8,493 nt of DNA, from NCBI GenBank assembly GCA_031276835.1, contig JAISMI010000080.1, forward strand, positions 1 through 8,493. The letters run 5' to 3'. Position 1 is the stretch's first letter. Every line of letters starts with the position of its first letter. Below, piece by piece: positions 1 to 5,690 of the stretch. The position numbers and the translations under genes were made by a program. The notes beneath the pieces were generated by a model, which saw nothing but the letters and a program-made list of their open reading frames with translations, searched no databases and had not been told where the DNA came from. The stretch comes from Holosporaceae bacterium. GTDB lineage: Bacteria; Pseudomonadota; Alphaproteobacteria; UBA3830.

Positions 1-1046
1 TGACCATCCGTAATGGAAATAACGTTGGTTGGAATATAGGCGGATAAGTCTCCCGCTTGGGTTTCGATAATCGGAAGAGCCGTTAAGGATCCTCCCCCCT
101 GGGTTTCATTCAACTTAGCCGCCCTCTCCAACAGTCGGGAATGCAAATAGAAGACGTCTCCAGGATATGCTTCGCGTCCCGGGGGTCTTCTCAGCAGCAG
201 CGACATCTGACGATAGGCCACCGCGTGTTTGGATAGATCGTCGTAAATGATCAGGGCATGCATTCCGTTATCCCGAAAGTATTCCCCTATGGCGCAGCCG
301 GTATACGGAGCCAGATATTGCATCGTCGCCGCCTCGGAGGCCGTTGCCGCAACCACTATCGTATACTCCATCGCTCCGGCGTCCGCCAGAGTTTTCACCA
401 CCTGCGCAACGGAGAATCTCTTTTGGCCAATTACCACGTAGATGCAATAAAGTTTCTCCTTTTCAATATCTTTTTCGAAGGCATACTTCTGATTTATAAT
501 TGTATCGATTGCAATGGCCGTCTTTCCGGTTTGTCTATCGCCAATGATCAGCTCTCTTTGTCCGCGTCCAATTGGAACCAGAGCGTCGATGGCCTTTAAT
601 CCCGTTTGAACCGGCTCATGAACGGATTTTCTCTCGATGATCCCAGGCGCTTTAACGTCAACGGGACTAAACCCTTCCGCCCTTAGGGCGCCCTTTCCGT
701 CTATGGGCTCTCCCAGCGCGTTAACGACTCTACCCAAGAGATTTTTTCCCACTGGAACTTTCACTATGTCGCGAGTTCTGCGCACTTCCATTCCCTCATG
801 AACTCCTCGATCTTCGCCGAAAAGCACGACGTCCACAGTGTCCTCCACGAGATTCAAGGCCATCCCCTTCATGCCGGAATCGAAAACAACCATTTCCCCC
901 ATCGACACGTCGTCAAGTCCGTAAATCCTAGCGACTCCATCTCCCACCGAAAGAACGCGCCCCACTTCTATAAATTCCGGTCCCGCCTGAAAGTTTTTTA
1001 TGCGTTCCTTTAATATAGAAGTAACCTCAGAAGGTTTAATTTTCAT
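1..1046 (-). CDS. atpA: F1F0 ATP synthase subunit alpha (partial, 3' end off left edge)
   Basis: This is the non-catalytic nucleotide-binding alpha subunit of the F1 head, which alternates with beta and helps couple proton flow to ATP synthesis on the cytoplasmic face of the inner membrane. About 348 of roughly 510 residues are present. The N-terminal beta-barrel is followed by the Walker A loop GDRQTGKT at residues 169-176, the same position as in E. coli, within the family context [16 protein letters not shown]. The fragment ends in the conserved ITDG segment. The start is the ATG at 1046-1044, preceded by an AGGAG at 1057-1053 on the minus strand. The first 11 bases overlap the end of atpH, so the two are probably translationally coupled. 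The N-terminal sequence ([19 protein letters not shown]) resembles alphaproteobacterial alpha subunits. Nothing is abnormal in the visible part; atpG, atpD and atpC are expected beyond the left edge. Confidence 0.98.
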   Translation of the reverse strand, partial: MKIKPSEVTSILKERIKNFQAGPEFIEVGRVLSVGDGVARIYGLDDVSMGEMVVFDSGMKGMALNLVEDTVDVVLFGEDRGVHEGMEVRRTRDIVKVPVGKNLLGRVVNALGEPIDGKGALRAEGFSPVDVKAPGIIERKSVHEPVQTGLKAIDALVPIGRGQRELIIGDRQTGKTAIAIDTIINQKYAFEKDIEKEKLYCIYVVIGQKRFSVAQVVKTLADAGAMEYTIVVAATASEAATMQYLAPYTGCAIGEYFRDNGMHALIIYDDLSKHAVAYRQMSLLLRRPPGREAYPGDVFYLHSRLLERAAKLNETQGGGSLTALPIIETQAGDLSAYIPTNVISITDG

Positions 1047-1608
1047 AATTGTCTCCTCTAATAGCGGAACTCAGCCGCGCCAATCTGGATTTAACCGAAT
1101 AATCTAAAATTTTCGAACGAAACTGTATTTTTATGCCGCCAACGAGCAATGGATCTTGAACGCTTACGCATTCTATTTCCCCTCCAAAAACCGCGCGCAG
1201 ATCGCCCGCTAGCCGTTTCTCGTCCGATTTTGAAAAACCTTTGGCATAGGTAATATAAAAAATCTTCTTCCCTTTAATTTTATCAACAAACGAAAGATAT
1301 GCGTCGCATATCTCCATTAACAAGGACAACCTATGGTTTTTTAGCAGCAAATCAAGAAAATTTCCAACTTCCTTAGATAAATTTAACTCATCCTTCAGCA
1401 TCGAAATAAAATTTTCTCCCGACTTGGTCATCAGAGAAAATTTCTTTAGATATTTCTCATAATTATCAATGACTGCAACGTAATCTTTTATGGATTTCAT
1501 TTGCGTAAGCACAATTTTTTCAATTCCAAGAGACATGGAAACTTCATACAAAGATTTAATATATCTATTGACGACGGAATTTTCCGCCGTAAAACCACAA
1601 TCGGCCAT
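1036..1608 (-). CDS. atpH: F1F0 ATP synthase subunit delta
   Basis: Subunit delta (the OSCP equivalent) sits on top of F1 and ties it to the peripheral stalk of the F0 sector. From the chosen start the protein is 190 residues, close to the family norm of about 180. It has an N-terminal helical domain (YIKSLYEVS, where the family has RYAxALFELA) and the C-terminal signature region [12 protein letters not shown] followed by [12 protein letters not shown]. The ATG at 1608 is preferred over an in-frame ATG at 1641. A GGAG lies 8 bases upstream of 1608, [13 protein letters not shown] fits usual delta N-termini, and the likely promoter lies at 1632-1660, so the 1641 codon would not be transcribed. 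It is the first gene of an atpHA(GDC) operon, an order without intervening F0 genes that is typical of Alphaproteobacteria. It overlaps atpA by 11 bases. Confidence 0.94.
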   Translation of the reverse strand: MADCGFTAENSVVNRYIKSLYEVSMSLGIEKIVLTQMKSIKDYVAVIDNYEKYLKKFSLMTKSGENFISMLKDELNLSKEVGNFLDLLLKNHRLSLLMEICDAYLSFVDKIKGKKIFYITYAKGFSKSDEKRLAGDLRAVFGGEIECVSVQDPLLVGGIKIQFRSKILDYSVKSRLARLSSAIRGDNYEN

Positions 1609-1629
1609 CGCATTCTCCAAACGCCACAG

Positions 1630-1660
1630 ATTATATATCATACGGACGGAAAAATGTAAC
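1630..1660 (-). promoter_or_regulatory. Predicted promoter of the atpHA operon
   Basis: Reading the minus strand, GTTACA (1660-1655) is followed after 17 bases by TATATA (1637-1632), which carries an extended TGA just before it (1640-1638). An overlapping TATAAT lies at 1635-1630. Transcription would begin near 1625-1623, leaving a leader of about 15 bases that contains the atpH ribosome site. The -35 overlaps the stop codon of the upstream regulator gene. This is a sequence match only; read-through from the regulator gene is also possible. Confidence 0.45.
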
Positions 1661-2388
1661 TATGAAACGGAAATTTCCTGTTTTCTGCTTGTTCTTGACA
1701 TTCTATGCCAAATAATAGCGGCAGCATGCGAAAATTTAATCGTTTTATTGGTTTTTCTTCCCAAATAGACTTCGCTTTCTCCATTCGAACTGCGCAATAA
1801 TTTACACAACATTGTGCTGCCGTCTATCAATTGTCCAATGATCATGTTTCCTTCTAGATTTTTCAAATCCTCCACTTCTCCGGCGACGCAATCGCTTTTT
1901 CTGTAACGGGAGTTCATGAAGTCCTCCTGCAGCACGTGAAATAATGCATGTTTATGTATGCCGATGAAAAAACTCAATTCCCGCCGGACGTCGTTGTCTA
2001 AAAATGCCGGAGGTCTAAATGAAAAATTTTTAATTATCGGTTCGTCGTCCGGAGCGTTTATTTTATCGGATGAAAAGATTGATCTTTCGACTTCTCTCAT
2101 CATTCGGGGAGGATTGCCCGCTCCGATAAGCAACCATTCGCTGGTGCAGTGAATTCCCACTTTGCCCAGAGCTTCGCAGACCCGAACTGCGCTTTTTTCG
2201 GTTAGTTCCACGCGACCGCTTTCCCAGGTGTCTATCGTGGACGTTGCTATGCCGATTTTTTCATACAATTTTTGACGAGAAAATCCAGTCAGAGCGCGCG
2301 CCATACGTAGCCGACGTCCTTTTAATTGAGCGGAGGTATGAGCAATTGACTGGGCGTCTAGTAGTAAATTTCTTTTTCGAGGTTCCAA
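1660..2388 (-). CDS. XRE-family transcriptional regulator with degenerate S24/LexA-like C-terminal domain
   Basis: This is a 242-residue repressor-like protein, counted from a TTG start. Residues about 23-78 form a Cro/CI-type helix-turn-helix (LRMARALTGFSRQKLYEKIG, then STIDTWESGR). Residues about 150-215 resemble the LexA/CI S24 fold: DFMNSRYRKSDCVAGEV aligns with the usual DSMxPxYxxGDxV, and STMLCKLLR aligns with the beta strand that carries the catalytic lysine. In this alignment the nucleophile serine is Phe157 and the lysine may be Lys196, so self-cleavage is unlikely. The fold may serve for dimerisation. The TTG at 2388 is chosen because AGGGAG (2401-2396) lies 7 bases before it and a promoter lies just upstream; an in-frame ATG at 2439 would lie upstream of that promoter, inside the inverted repeat. 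The gene lies divergent from the 93-residue orphan at 2560 and directly upstream of atpH. The target is unknown; autoregulation is likely. A phage-derived origin is possible. Confidence 0.85.
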   Translation of the reverse strand: MEPRKRNLLLDAQSIAHTSAQLKGRRLRMARALTGFSRQKLYEKIGIATSTIDTWESGRVELTEKSAVRVCEALGKVGIHCTSEWLLIGAGNPPRMMREVERSIFSSDKINAPDDEPIIKNFSFRPPAFLDNDVRRELSFFIGIHKHALFHVLQEDFMNSRYRKSDCVAGEVEDLKNLEGNMIIGQLIDGSTMLCKLLRSSNGESEVYLGRKTNKTIKFSHAAAIIWHRMSRTSRKQEISVS

Positions 2389-2407
2389 TAATTTTCTCCC
2401 TGGAAAT

Positions 2408-2436
2408 CTTATAAAACTTATTGAAAAAAAAATCAA
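2408..2436 (-). promoter_or_regulatory. Predicted promoter of the XRE regulator gene
   Basis: On the minus strand TTGATT (2436-2431) and TATAAG (2413-2408) are separated by exactly 17 bases, with the spacer beginning in a run of T. Transcription would start near 2400, so the mRNA begins just before or at the AGGGAG ribosome site and the leader is very short. The position supports translation from the TTG at 2388. The inverted repeat at 2437-2457 touches the -35 box. Confidence 0.55.
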
Positions 2437-2457
2437 CATTGTCTAAAATAGACAATG
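2437..2457. promoter_or_regulatory. Inverted-repeat operator candidate (9+3+9 bp)
   Basis: The arms CATTGTCTA (2437-2445) and TAGACAATG (2449-2457) are perfect reverse complements around a central AAA. The repeat abuts the -35 box of the XRE regulator promoter and lies in the gap between two divergent genes. Size, symmetry and place fit a dimeric helix-turn-helix operator, most simply the binding site of the XRE protein itself. No run of T follows it, so it does not look like a terminator. Binding is inferred, not shown. Confidence 0.6.
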
Positions 2458-2559
2458 ATAAAATATTCTTATTTTGATAAGGTACTGATTATTGGTATTT
2501 TTTAGAATATAGGTAGTGTCGTAGAATTTTGGTTTAAAGAAAATGTAATCGTAAAAAAA

Positions 2560-2841
2560 ATGCGCGATAATTTAAACGCCCTTATAAAAGAGTTTGGAAT
2601 AATTGACGCGGAGACGAAAGCTCGGCCCGTCTCCAAAGACGAATGGCGTATAATAAAAATTCAGCTTCAGGCCGCCAAAATTATAGCGAGCGACGTTCGT
2701 AAGATTAGTAAGGTATATCCTCATCTATCCAAATGCGAAATAATCAAATATTTGCTTAATAATTGGACCAAAAACATAGAGGATTTCGCGTCGGCAATGC
2801 TTGAGGCAACCAATAAAAAGCGCGTTACGACAGCCGGTTAA
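2560..2841 (+). CDS. Hypothetical small protein (93 aa), unrecognised
   Basis: I do not recognise this protein. It is 93 residues, mixed in charge with many Lys, Arg, Asp and Glu, no signal peptide, no membrane segment and a single cysteine (in LSKCEII). The sequence looks mostly helical, with heptad-like stretches such as WRIIKIQLQAAKII and CEIIKYLLNNW. The composition is that of a plausible soluble protein. The only available start is the ATG at 2560: the frame is closed by a TAG at 2503 and no GTG or TTG lies between. No clear Shine-Dalgarno precedes the ATG and I found no convincing plus-strand promoter, which lowers confidence. It lies divergent from the XRE regulator across the operator candidate, an arrangement often seen for a regulator and its target, but no function can be assigned. 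Confidence 0.55.
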   Translation: MRDNLNALIKEFGIIDAETKARPVSKDEWRIIKIQLQAAKIIASDVRKISKVYPHLSKCEIIKYLLNNWTKNIEDFASAMLEATNKKRVTTAG

Positions 2842-3013
2842 CAGTTCAAATGCTTTGATACATGCGGAACCGATAATTGGCGAGATCTTCAAAAAAAATA
2901 GCGTCCCGCGTCGTGACATGATTCGCGAAATAATATAGACTTTTCCTACGCGTATCGTCGAGCTTTTGCAAGGCATTCACGTCGGTGTTGTCGACAATTT
3001 TTTAATGGAGTAA
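2842..3013 (+). other. Intergenic stretch with possible relic coding frame
   Basis: The gap between the 93-residue gene and nrdD holds no complete gene. One frame (codons starting at 2843) reads protein-like over about 56 codons, for example NALIHAEPIIGEIFKKNSV and RIVELLQGIHVGVVDNF, with one internal TAG at 2936-2938 and a TAA at 3011-3013. It has no clear start of its own and could be the remains of a gene or chance. The gap must also contain the nrdD promoter; the best match is weak (GTGACA at 2913, TATAGA at 2934, spacer only 15). No FNR-type TTGAT-N4-ATCAA site is visible. Confidence 0.25.
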
Positions 3014-3020
3014 TAGTACG

Positions 3021-5072
3021 ATGTCAACTTCCTATGGAGAAATCAACTCAAAATCAAACGAGCTGTTGTATGTCTTGAAAAGAAACGGCGCGAAAGTAGA
3101 TTTCGATTCAGAAAAAATAGTAAACGCCATCCAAAAGGCCGGACTCGAAACCGGAGAGTTTGGCGAAGCCGAGGCCAGGCACATAACGTTTAAGGTGCTA
3201 AAAATTCTGAAACATAGAAGGGATATTGGAACTCCGGACATTGAACAAATTCAAGATATTGTCGAGCAGGTTTTAATCGGGGAAAATTATTTTAAGACGG
3301 CCAGAGCCTACATCGTTTACCGCGAAAAACATGGAGAAATGAGGCGAGATAAAAAAAATCTTGTGGACGTTGTTTTGTCCATCAACGAATATCTCGATCG
3401 CCTAGATTGGAGGGTTAAAGCCAACGCCAATCAAGGATATTCTTTGGGCGGAATGATTTTAAACATATCCGGTAAAATGGTGGCCAACTATTGGCTAAAC
3501 AAAGTTTATCCGGAATCGGTATCTATGGCCCACAGAAACGGCGATTTCCACATACACGACCTGGACATGCTATCCGGATACTGCGCCGGCTGGTCGCTGC
3601 GCATGCTGCTGAGCGAAGGATTTAACGGAGTTCACGGAAAAGCGGAGTCCCGTCCGCCAAAACATTGGTCCAGCGCGCTGGGACAGATCGTGAATTTTTT
3701 GGGAACTCTTCAGAACGAGTGGGCCGGCGCCCAAGCGTTCAGTTCGTTTGACACCTATCTTGCTCCGTTCGTTAAAAACGACAAACTTTCCTATAAAGAA
3801 GTAAAACAGGGGATTCAGGAGCTAATCTATAACTTGAACGTTCCTTCTCGATGGGGTAATCAGACTCCTTTCACCAATTTAACCTTCGACTGGGTATGTC
3901 CGGAAGATCTAAAAGATAAAATCCCGCTGATCGGAGGAAAAGAAGTCGATTTCACATACGGCGAATTGCAAAAAGAAATGGATATGATAAATCGCGCCTA
4001 CATAGAAGTTATGACGGAGGGAGATTCCAAAGGGAGAATATTTACGTTTCCCATTCCTACGTACAATATCACCAAAGATTTTCCATGGGAAAGCGAAAAT
4101 GCTCTGCTTTTGTTTGAGATGACGGCCAAATATGGTCTGCCGTATTTCCAAAATTTTGTGAATTCCGATTTGGAGCCGGCGATGGTGAGATCCATGTGCT
4201 GCCGATTGCAGCTGGATCTAAGAGAATTGTTGAGACGCGGAAACAGCCTATTTGGATCCGCCGAACAGACCGGATCTATCGGAGTCGTCACCATCAACTG
4301 CGCCCGACTGGGATATCTATTTCGCGGCAATGAAGAAGCCCTAATTAGTCGTTTGTCCGAATTGATGAACTATGCAAAAATGAGCCTAGAAATCAAAAGA
4401 AAAGTCGTGCAAATGTACATGGATATGGGACTTTTCCCGTTCACCAGAAGATATTTGGGAACTTTGCGAAATCATTTCTCCACCATTGGCGTAAACGGCA
4501 TAAATGAAATGATCAAGAACTTCACCAACGATCAGCACGACATTACCACCGAATACGGCCATAATTTTGCTATTCGATTTCTGGATAAGGTTAGAGAAAT
4601 TTTACTGCAGTTTCAAGCGGAAACCGGAAACATGTACAATCTTGAGGCGACTCCCGCCGAAGGAACCACCTATCGATTCGCAAAGGAAGATAAAAAACGT
4701 TTTCCAAAAATATTGCAGGCGGGAACTCCGGAAATGCCCTACTACACCAACTCCAGTCAGTTGCCGGTTAACTTCACCAAAGACGCTTTTAGCGCCCTTA
4801 AAGCTCAAGACGAACTTCAGAAAAAATACACCGGCGGAACAGTGCTGCATTTATATATGAACGAAGCCATTTCCAACGCAAAAGTCTGCGGAAAATTAAT
4901 CAGAAAAGTAGTTGAGAATTTCAGTCTCCCATATTTCACTATAACTCCCACATTTTCCATTTGTCCGAAGCATGGATATCTAACCGGCGAACATAAATTC
5001 TGCCCAAAATGCGATCAGGAAATAATCGAAAGGAAAAAAAGAGAAATCGAAATTCAGCAGTCGTCCCATTAG
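3021..5072 (+). CDS. nrdD: Anaerobic (class III) ribonucleoside-triphosphate reductase, lacking the C-terminal glycyl-radical segment
   Basis: Class III reductases turn ribonucleoside triphosphates into deoxyribonucleotides without oxygen, using a glycyl radical made by the activase NrdG. Residues about 14-105 form the ATP-cone regulatory domain (YVLKRNGAKVDFDSEKIVNAI). The barrel core follows with GDFHIHDLDMLSGYCAGWSL (174-193), AGAQAFSSFDTYLAPF (235-250), NVPSRWGNQTPFTN (273-286) and the double cysteine RSMCCRLQLDLREL (390-403) next to GSIGVVTIN. The C-terminal zinc site shows C648, H651, C661 and C664 (CPKHGYLTGEHKFCPKC). Family members continue past this site through a linker to an RVxGY-type glycine motif. 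Here the frame ends at residue 683 (EIIERKKREIEIQQSSH) with no such motif. A ribosome site TGGAG lies at 3006-3010, 10 bases before the ATG. The core frame is otherwise open and well conserved. The end lies 38 bp from the left end of an IS1 relic, which suggests loss of the tail by insertion and deletion. As written the protein could not carry its own radical. nrdG is not in the window. Confidence 0.93.
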   Translation: MSTSYGEINSKSNELLYVLKRNGAKVDFDSEKIVNAIQKAGLETGEFGEAEARHITFKVLKILKHRRDIGTPDIEQIQDIVEQVLIGENYFKTARAYIVYREKHGEMRRDKKNLVDVVLSINEYLDRLDWRVKANANQGYSLGGMILNISGKMVANYWLNKVYPESVSMAHRNGDFHIHDLDMLSGYCAGWSLRMLLSEGFNGVHGKAESRPPKHWSSALGQIVNFLGTLQNEWAGAQAFSSFDTYLAPFVKNDKLSYKEVKQGIQELIYNLNVPSRWGNQTPFTNLTFDWVCPEDLKDKIPLIGGKEVDFTYGELQKEMDMINRAYIEVMTEGDSKGRIFTFPIPTYNITKDFPWESENALLLFEMTAKYGLPYFQNFVNSDLEPAMVRSMCCRLQLDLRELLRRGNSLFGSAEQTGSIGVVTINCARLGYLFRGNEEALISRLSELMNYAKMSLEIKRKVVQMYMDMGLFPFTRRYLGTLRNHFSTIGVNGINEMIKNFTNDQHDITTEYGHNFAIRFLDKVREILLQFQAETGNMYNLEATPAEGTTYRFAKEDKKRFPKILQAGTPEMPYYTNSSQLPVNFTKDAFSALKAQDELQKKYTGGTVLHLYMNEAISNAKVCGKLIRKVVENFSLPYFTITPTFSICPKHGYLTGEHKFCPKCDQEIIERKKREIEIQQSSH

Positions 5073-5109
5073 AAACGCCCGCGGAAGATTTAGGTAAACG
5101 CCGACAAAA

Positions 5110-5130
5110 ATTGCAGCTTTAATATAGTTT
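5110..5130 (+). repeat. Left terminal inverted repeat (IRL) of IS1 relic
   Basis: These 21 bases start with ATTGC and end with the core AATATAGTTT. They match the reverse complement of 5600-5620 at 17 of 21 positions; the mismatches are three adjacent bases after ATTGC and one further in. The repeat begins 38 bp after the nrdD stop and contains the -35 box of the transposase promoter. Confidence 0.75.
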
Positions 5131-5139
5131 ATTTATAAT
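5111..5139 (+). promoter_or_regulatory. Transposase promoter of the IS1 relic
   Basis: TTGCAG (5111-5116) and a perfect TATAAT (5134-5139) are separated by 17 bases. The -35 lies inside the left inverted repeat, as in IS1 itself, where transposase binding to the repeat can lower its own transcription. An AGGAG at 5155-5159 and the TTG at 5165 follow. The promoter may still fire although the gene behind it is broken. Confidence 0.5.
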
Positions 5140-5164
5140 AGGCGCGCGTTATTTAGGAGTAAAT

Positions 5165-5420
5165 TTGACGTATTGTCCGGAATGTTTGAGTTCAGAGAAT
5201 ATCAGATCAGATATAGCGATCGGGCTGCAAGCGCAAAAATTGCAGGCGCCACTACGCCAAAAGCGTCAAACGCGGCTATCCGGATTCAATAAAACTACAA
5301 GCGATAAATTTATATTTAGAAGGTTGCGGATTTCGTCGCATAAAGAGACCAATAGGCATTTCGAACGTAACGGTAATGAAATGGGTTCGCGCCCGCATCA
5401 GATTATTACCCGATCTATAA
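5165..5420 (+). pseudogene. insA: insA-like part of IS1-family transposase, frameshifted
   Basis: Translation from a TTG at 5165 behind AGGAG gives TYCPECLSSENIR, the N-terminal zinc-finger half of an IS1 InsA. The frame then leaves homology near 5230-5240. From 5241 another frame resumes as CRRHYAKSVKRGYPDSIKL, AINLYLEGCGFRRIKRPIG and ISNVTVMKWVRARI, the helix-turn-helix of the family, ending at a TAA at 5418-5420. The second pair of zinc-finger cysteines is partly lost at the shift. The first frame stays open to 5446, but beyond the shift it encodes nothing recognisable. Confidence 0.8.
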
Positions 5421-5634
5421 CTCCGTTATTTCTGGTAGCAGACTAATCCAAAGAAAGGCTTATACTTTTACGGTAGAGTCGAAAAACTCCCAATTGCGCC
5501 GTTACATTGCAAGATTTGTAAGAAAAACTAAATGTTATTCAAAGTCTCTGCATATGTCAATCGCTTATATAAACGTCTTTATCTTCGATGATCTATTGAA
5601 AACTATATTTAATTGGCAATCCCTCCGTTTCTAA
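5419..5634 (+). pseudogene. insB: C-terminal fragment of insB (IS1-family transposase)
   Basis: In a third frame the sequence reads NSVISGSRLIQRK, then AYTFTVESKNSQLRRYIARF and VRKTKCYSKSLHMS, the highly typical end of IS1-family InsB (pattern TVExxNxxxRxxLARxxRKTKCYSKS). The DDE catalytic residues upstream are missing through an internal deletion that joins this piece to the end of insA. The frame runs through the right inverted repeat and stops at a TAA at 5632-5634, so the original stop has been lost. It is not functional. Confidence 0.8.
5600..5620 (-). repeat. Right terminal inverted repeat (IRR) of IS1 relic
   Basis: The reverse complement begins ATTGCCAATTAAATATAG and pairs with the left repeat at 5110-5130 (17 of 21 positions). 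It marks the right limit of the element, 70 bp before the argS start. Confidence 0.75.
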
Positions 5635-5638
5635 CTTA

Positions 5639-5667
5639 TTGTGCAGAAAACAGATTGATGTTATCAT
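5639..5667 (+). promoter_or_regulatory. Predicted promoter of the argS operon
   Basis: TTGTGC (5639-5644) and TATCAT (5662-5667) are 17 bases apart. TATCAT matches TATAAT at five of six positions and has an extended TGT just before it. Transcription would start near 5674 and the leader would be about 17 bases. The site lies wholly outside the IS right repeat, so argS expression need not depend on the element. Confidence 0.4.
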
Positions 5668-5690
5668 TTCCCGCAATTTTAAGGAAAAAA

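Larger units (their letters stand above)
5110..5620 (+). mobile_element. Decayed IS1-family insertion sequence with internal deletion
   Basis: About 511 bp are bounded by imperfect terminal inverted repeats (5110-5130 and 5600-5620, 17 of 21 positions matching). Inside, in order, are an outward-in promoter, an insA start with a zinc-finger CPEC motif, a frameshifted insA helix-turn-helix, and the C-terminal end of insB. The DDE catalytic part, well over 100 codons, is missing between about 5412 and 5425. A full IS1-type element would be roughly 700-800 bp. No flanking target duplication is visible; the bases outside the two ends do not match. The element cannot move by itself. Confidence 0.82.

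Noticed and set aside
1609..1641. Upstream in-frame ATG at 1641 as the atpH start
   Set aside because: It lies on the predicted promoter, adds 11 residues not typical of delta subunits, and the ATG at 1608 has a GGAG at proper distance.
2842..3020. FNR/Anr box upstream of nrdD
   Set aside because: I found TTGAT at about 2854 but no ATCAA partner at the right spacing.
3998..4330. Minus-strand open frames of 80-110 codons within nrdD
   Set aside because: These are antisense shadows of strongly conserved nrdD core motifs, with no ribosome site or family match.
5165..5446. A 93-codon open frame taken as an intact small zinc-finger gene
   Set aside because: Only its first 15-20 codons match a transposase start; the rest is out of frame with the IS1 helix-turn-helix read in another frame, so it is a frameshifted pseudogene.
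5613..5690. ATG at 5613 as argS start, giving 26 extra residues
   Set aside because: It lies inside the IS right inverted repeat, has no ribosome site and the extension is unlike ArgS; AAGGA precedes the ATG at 5691.
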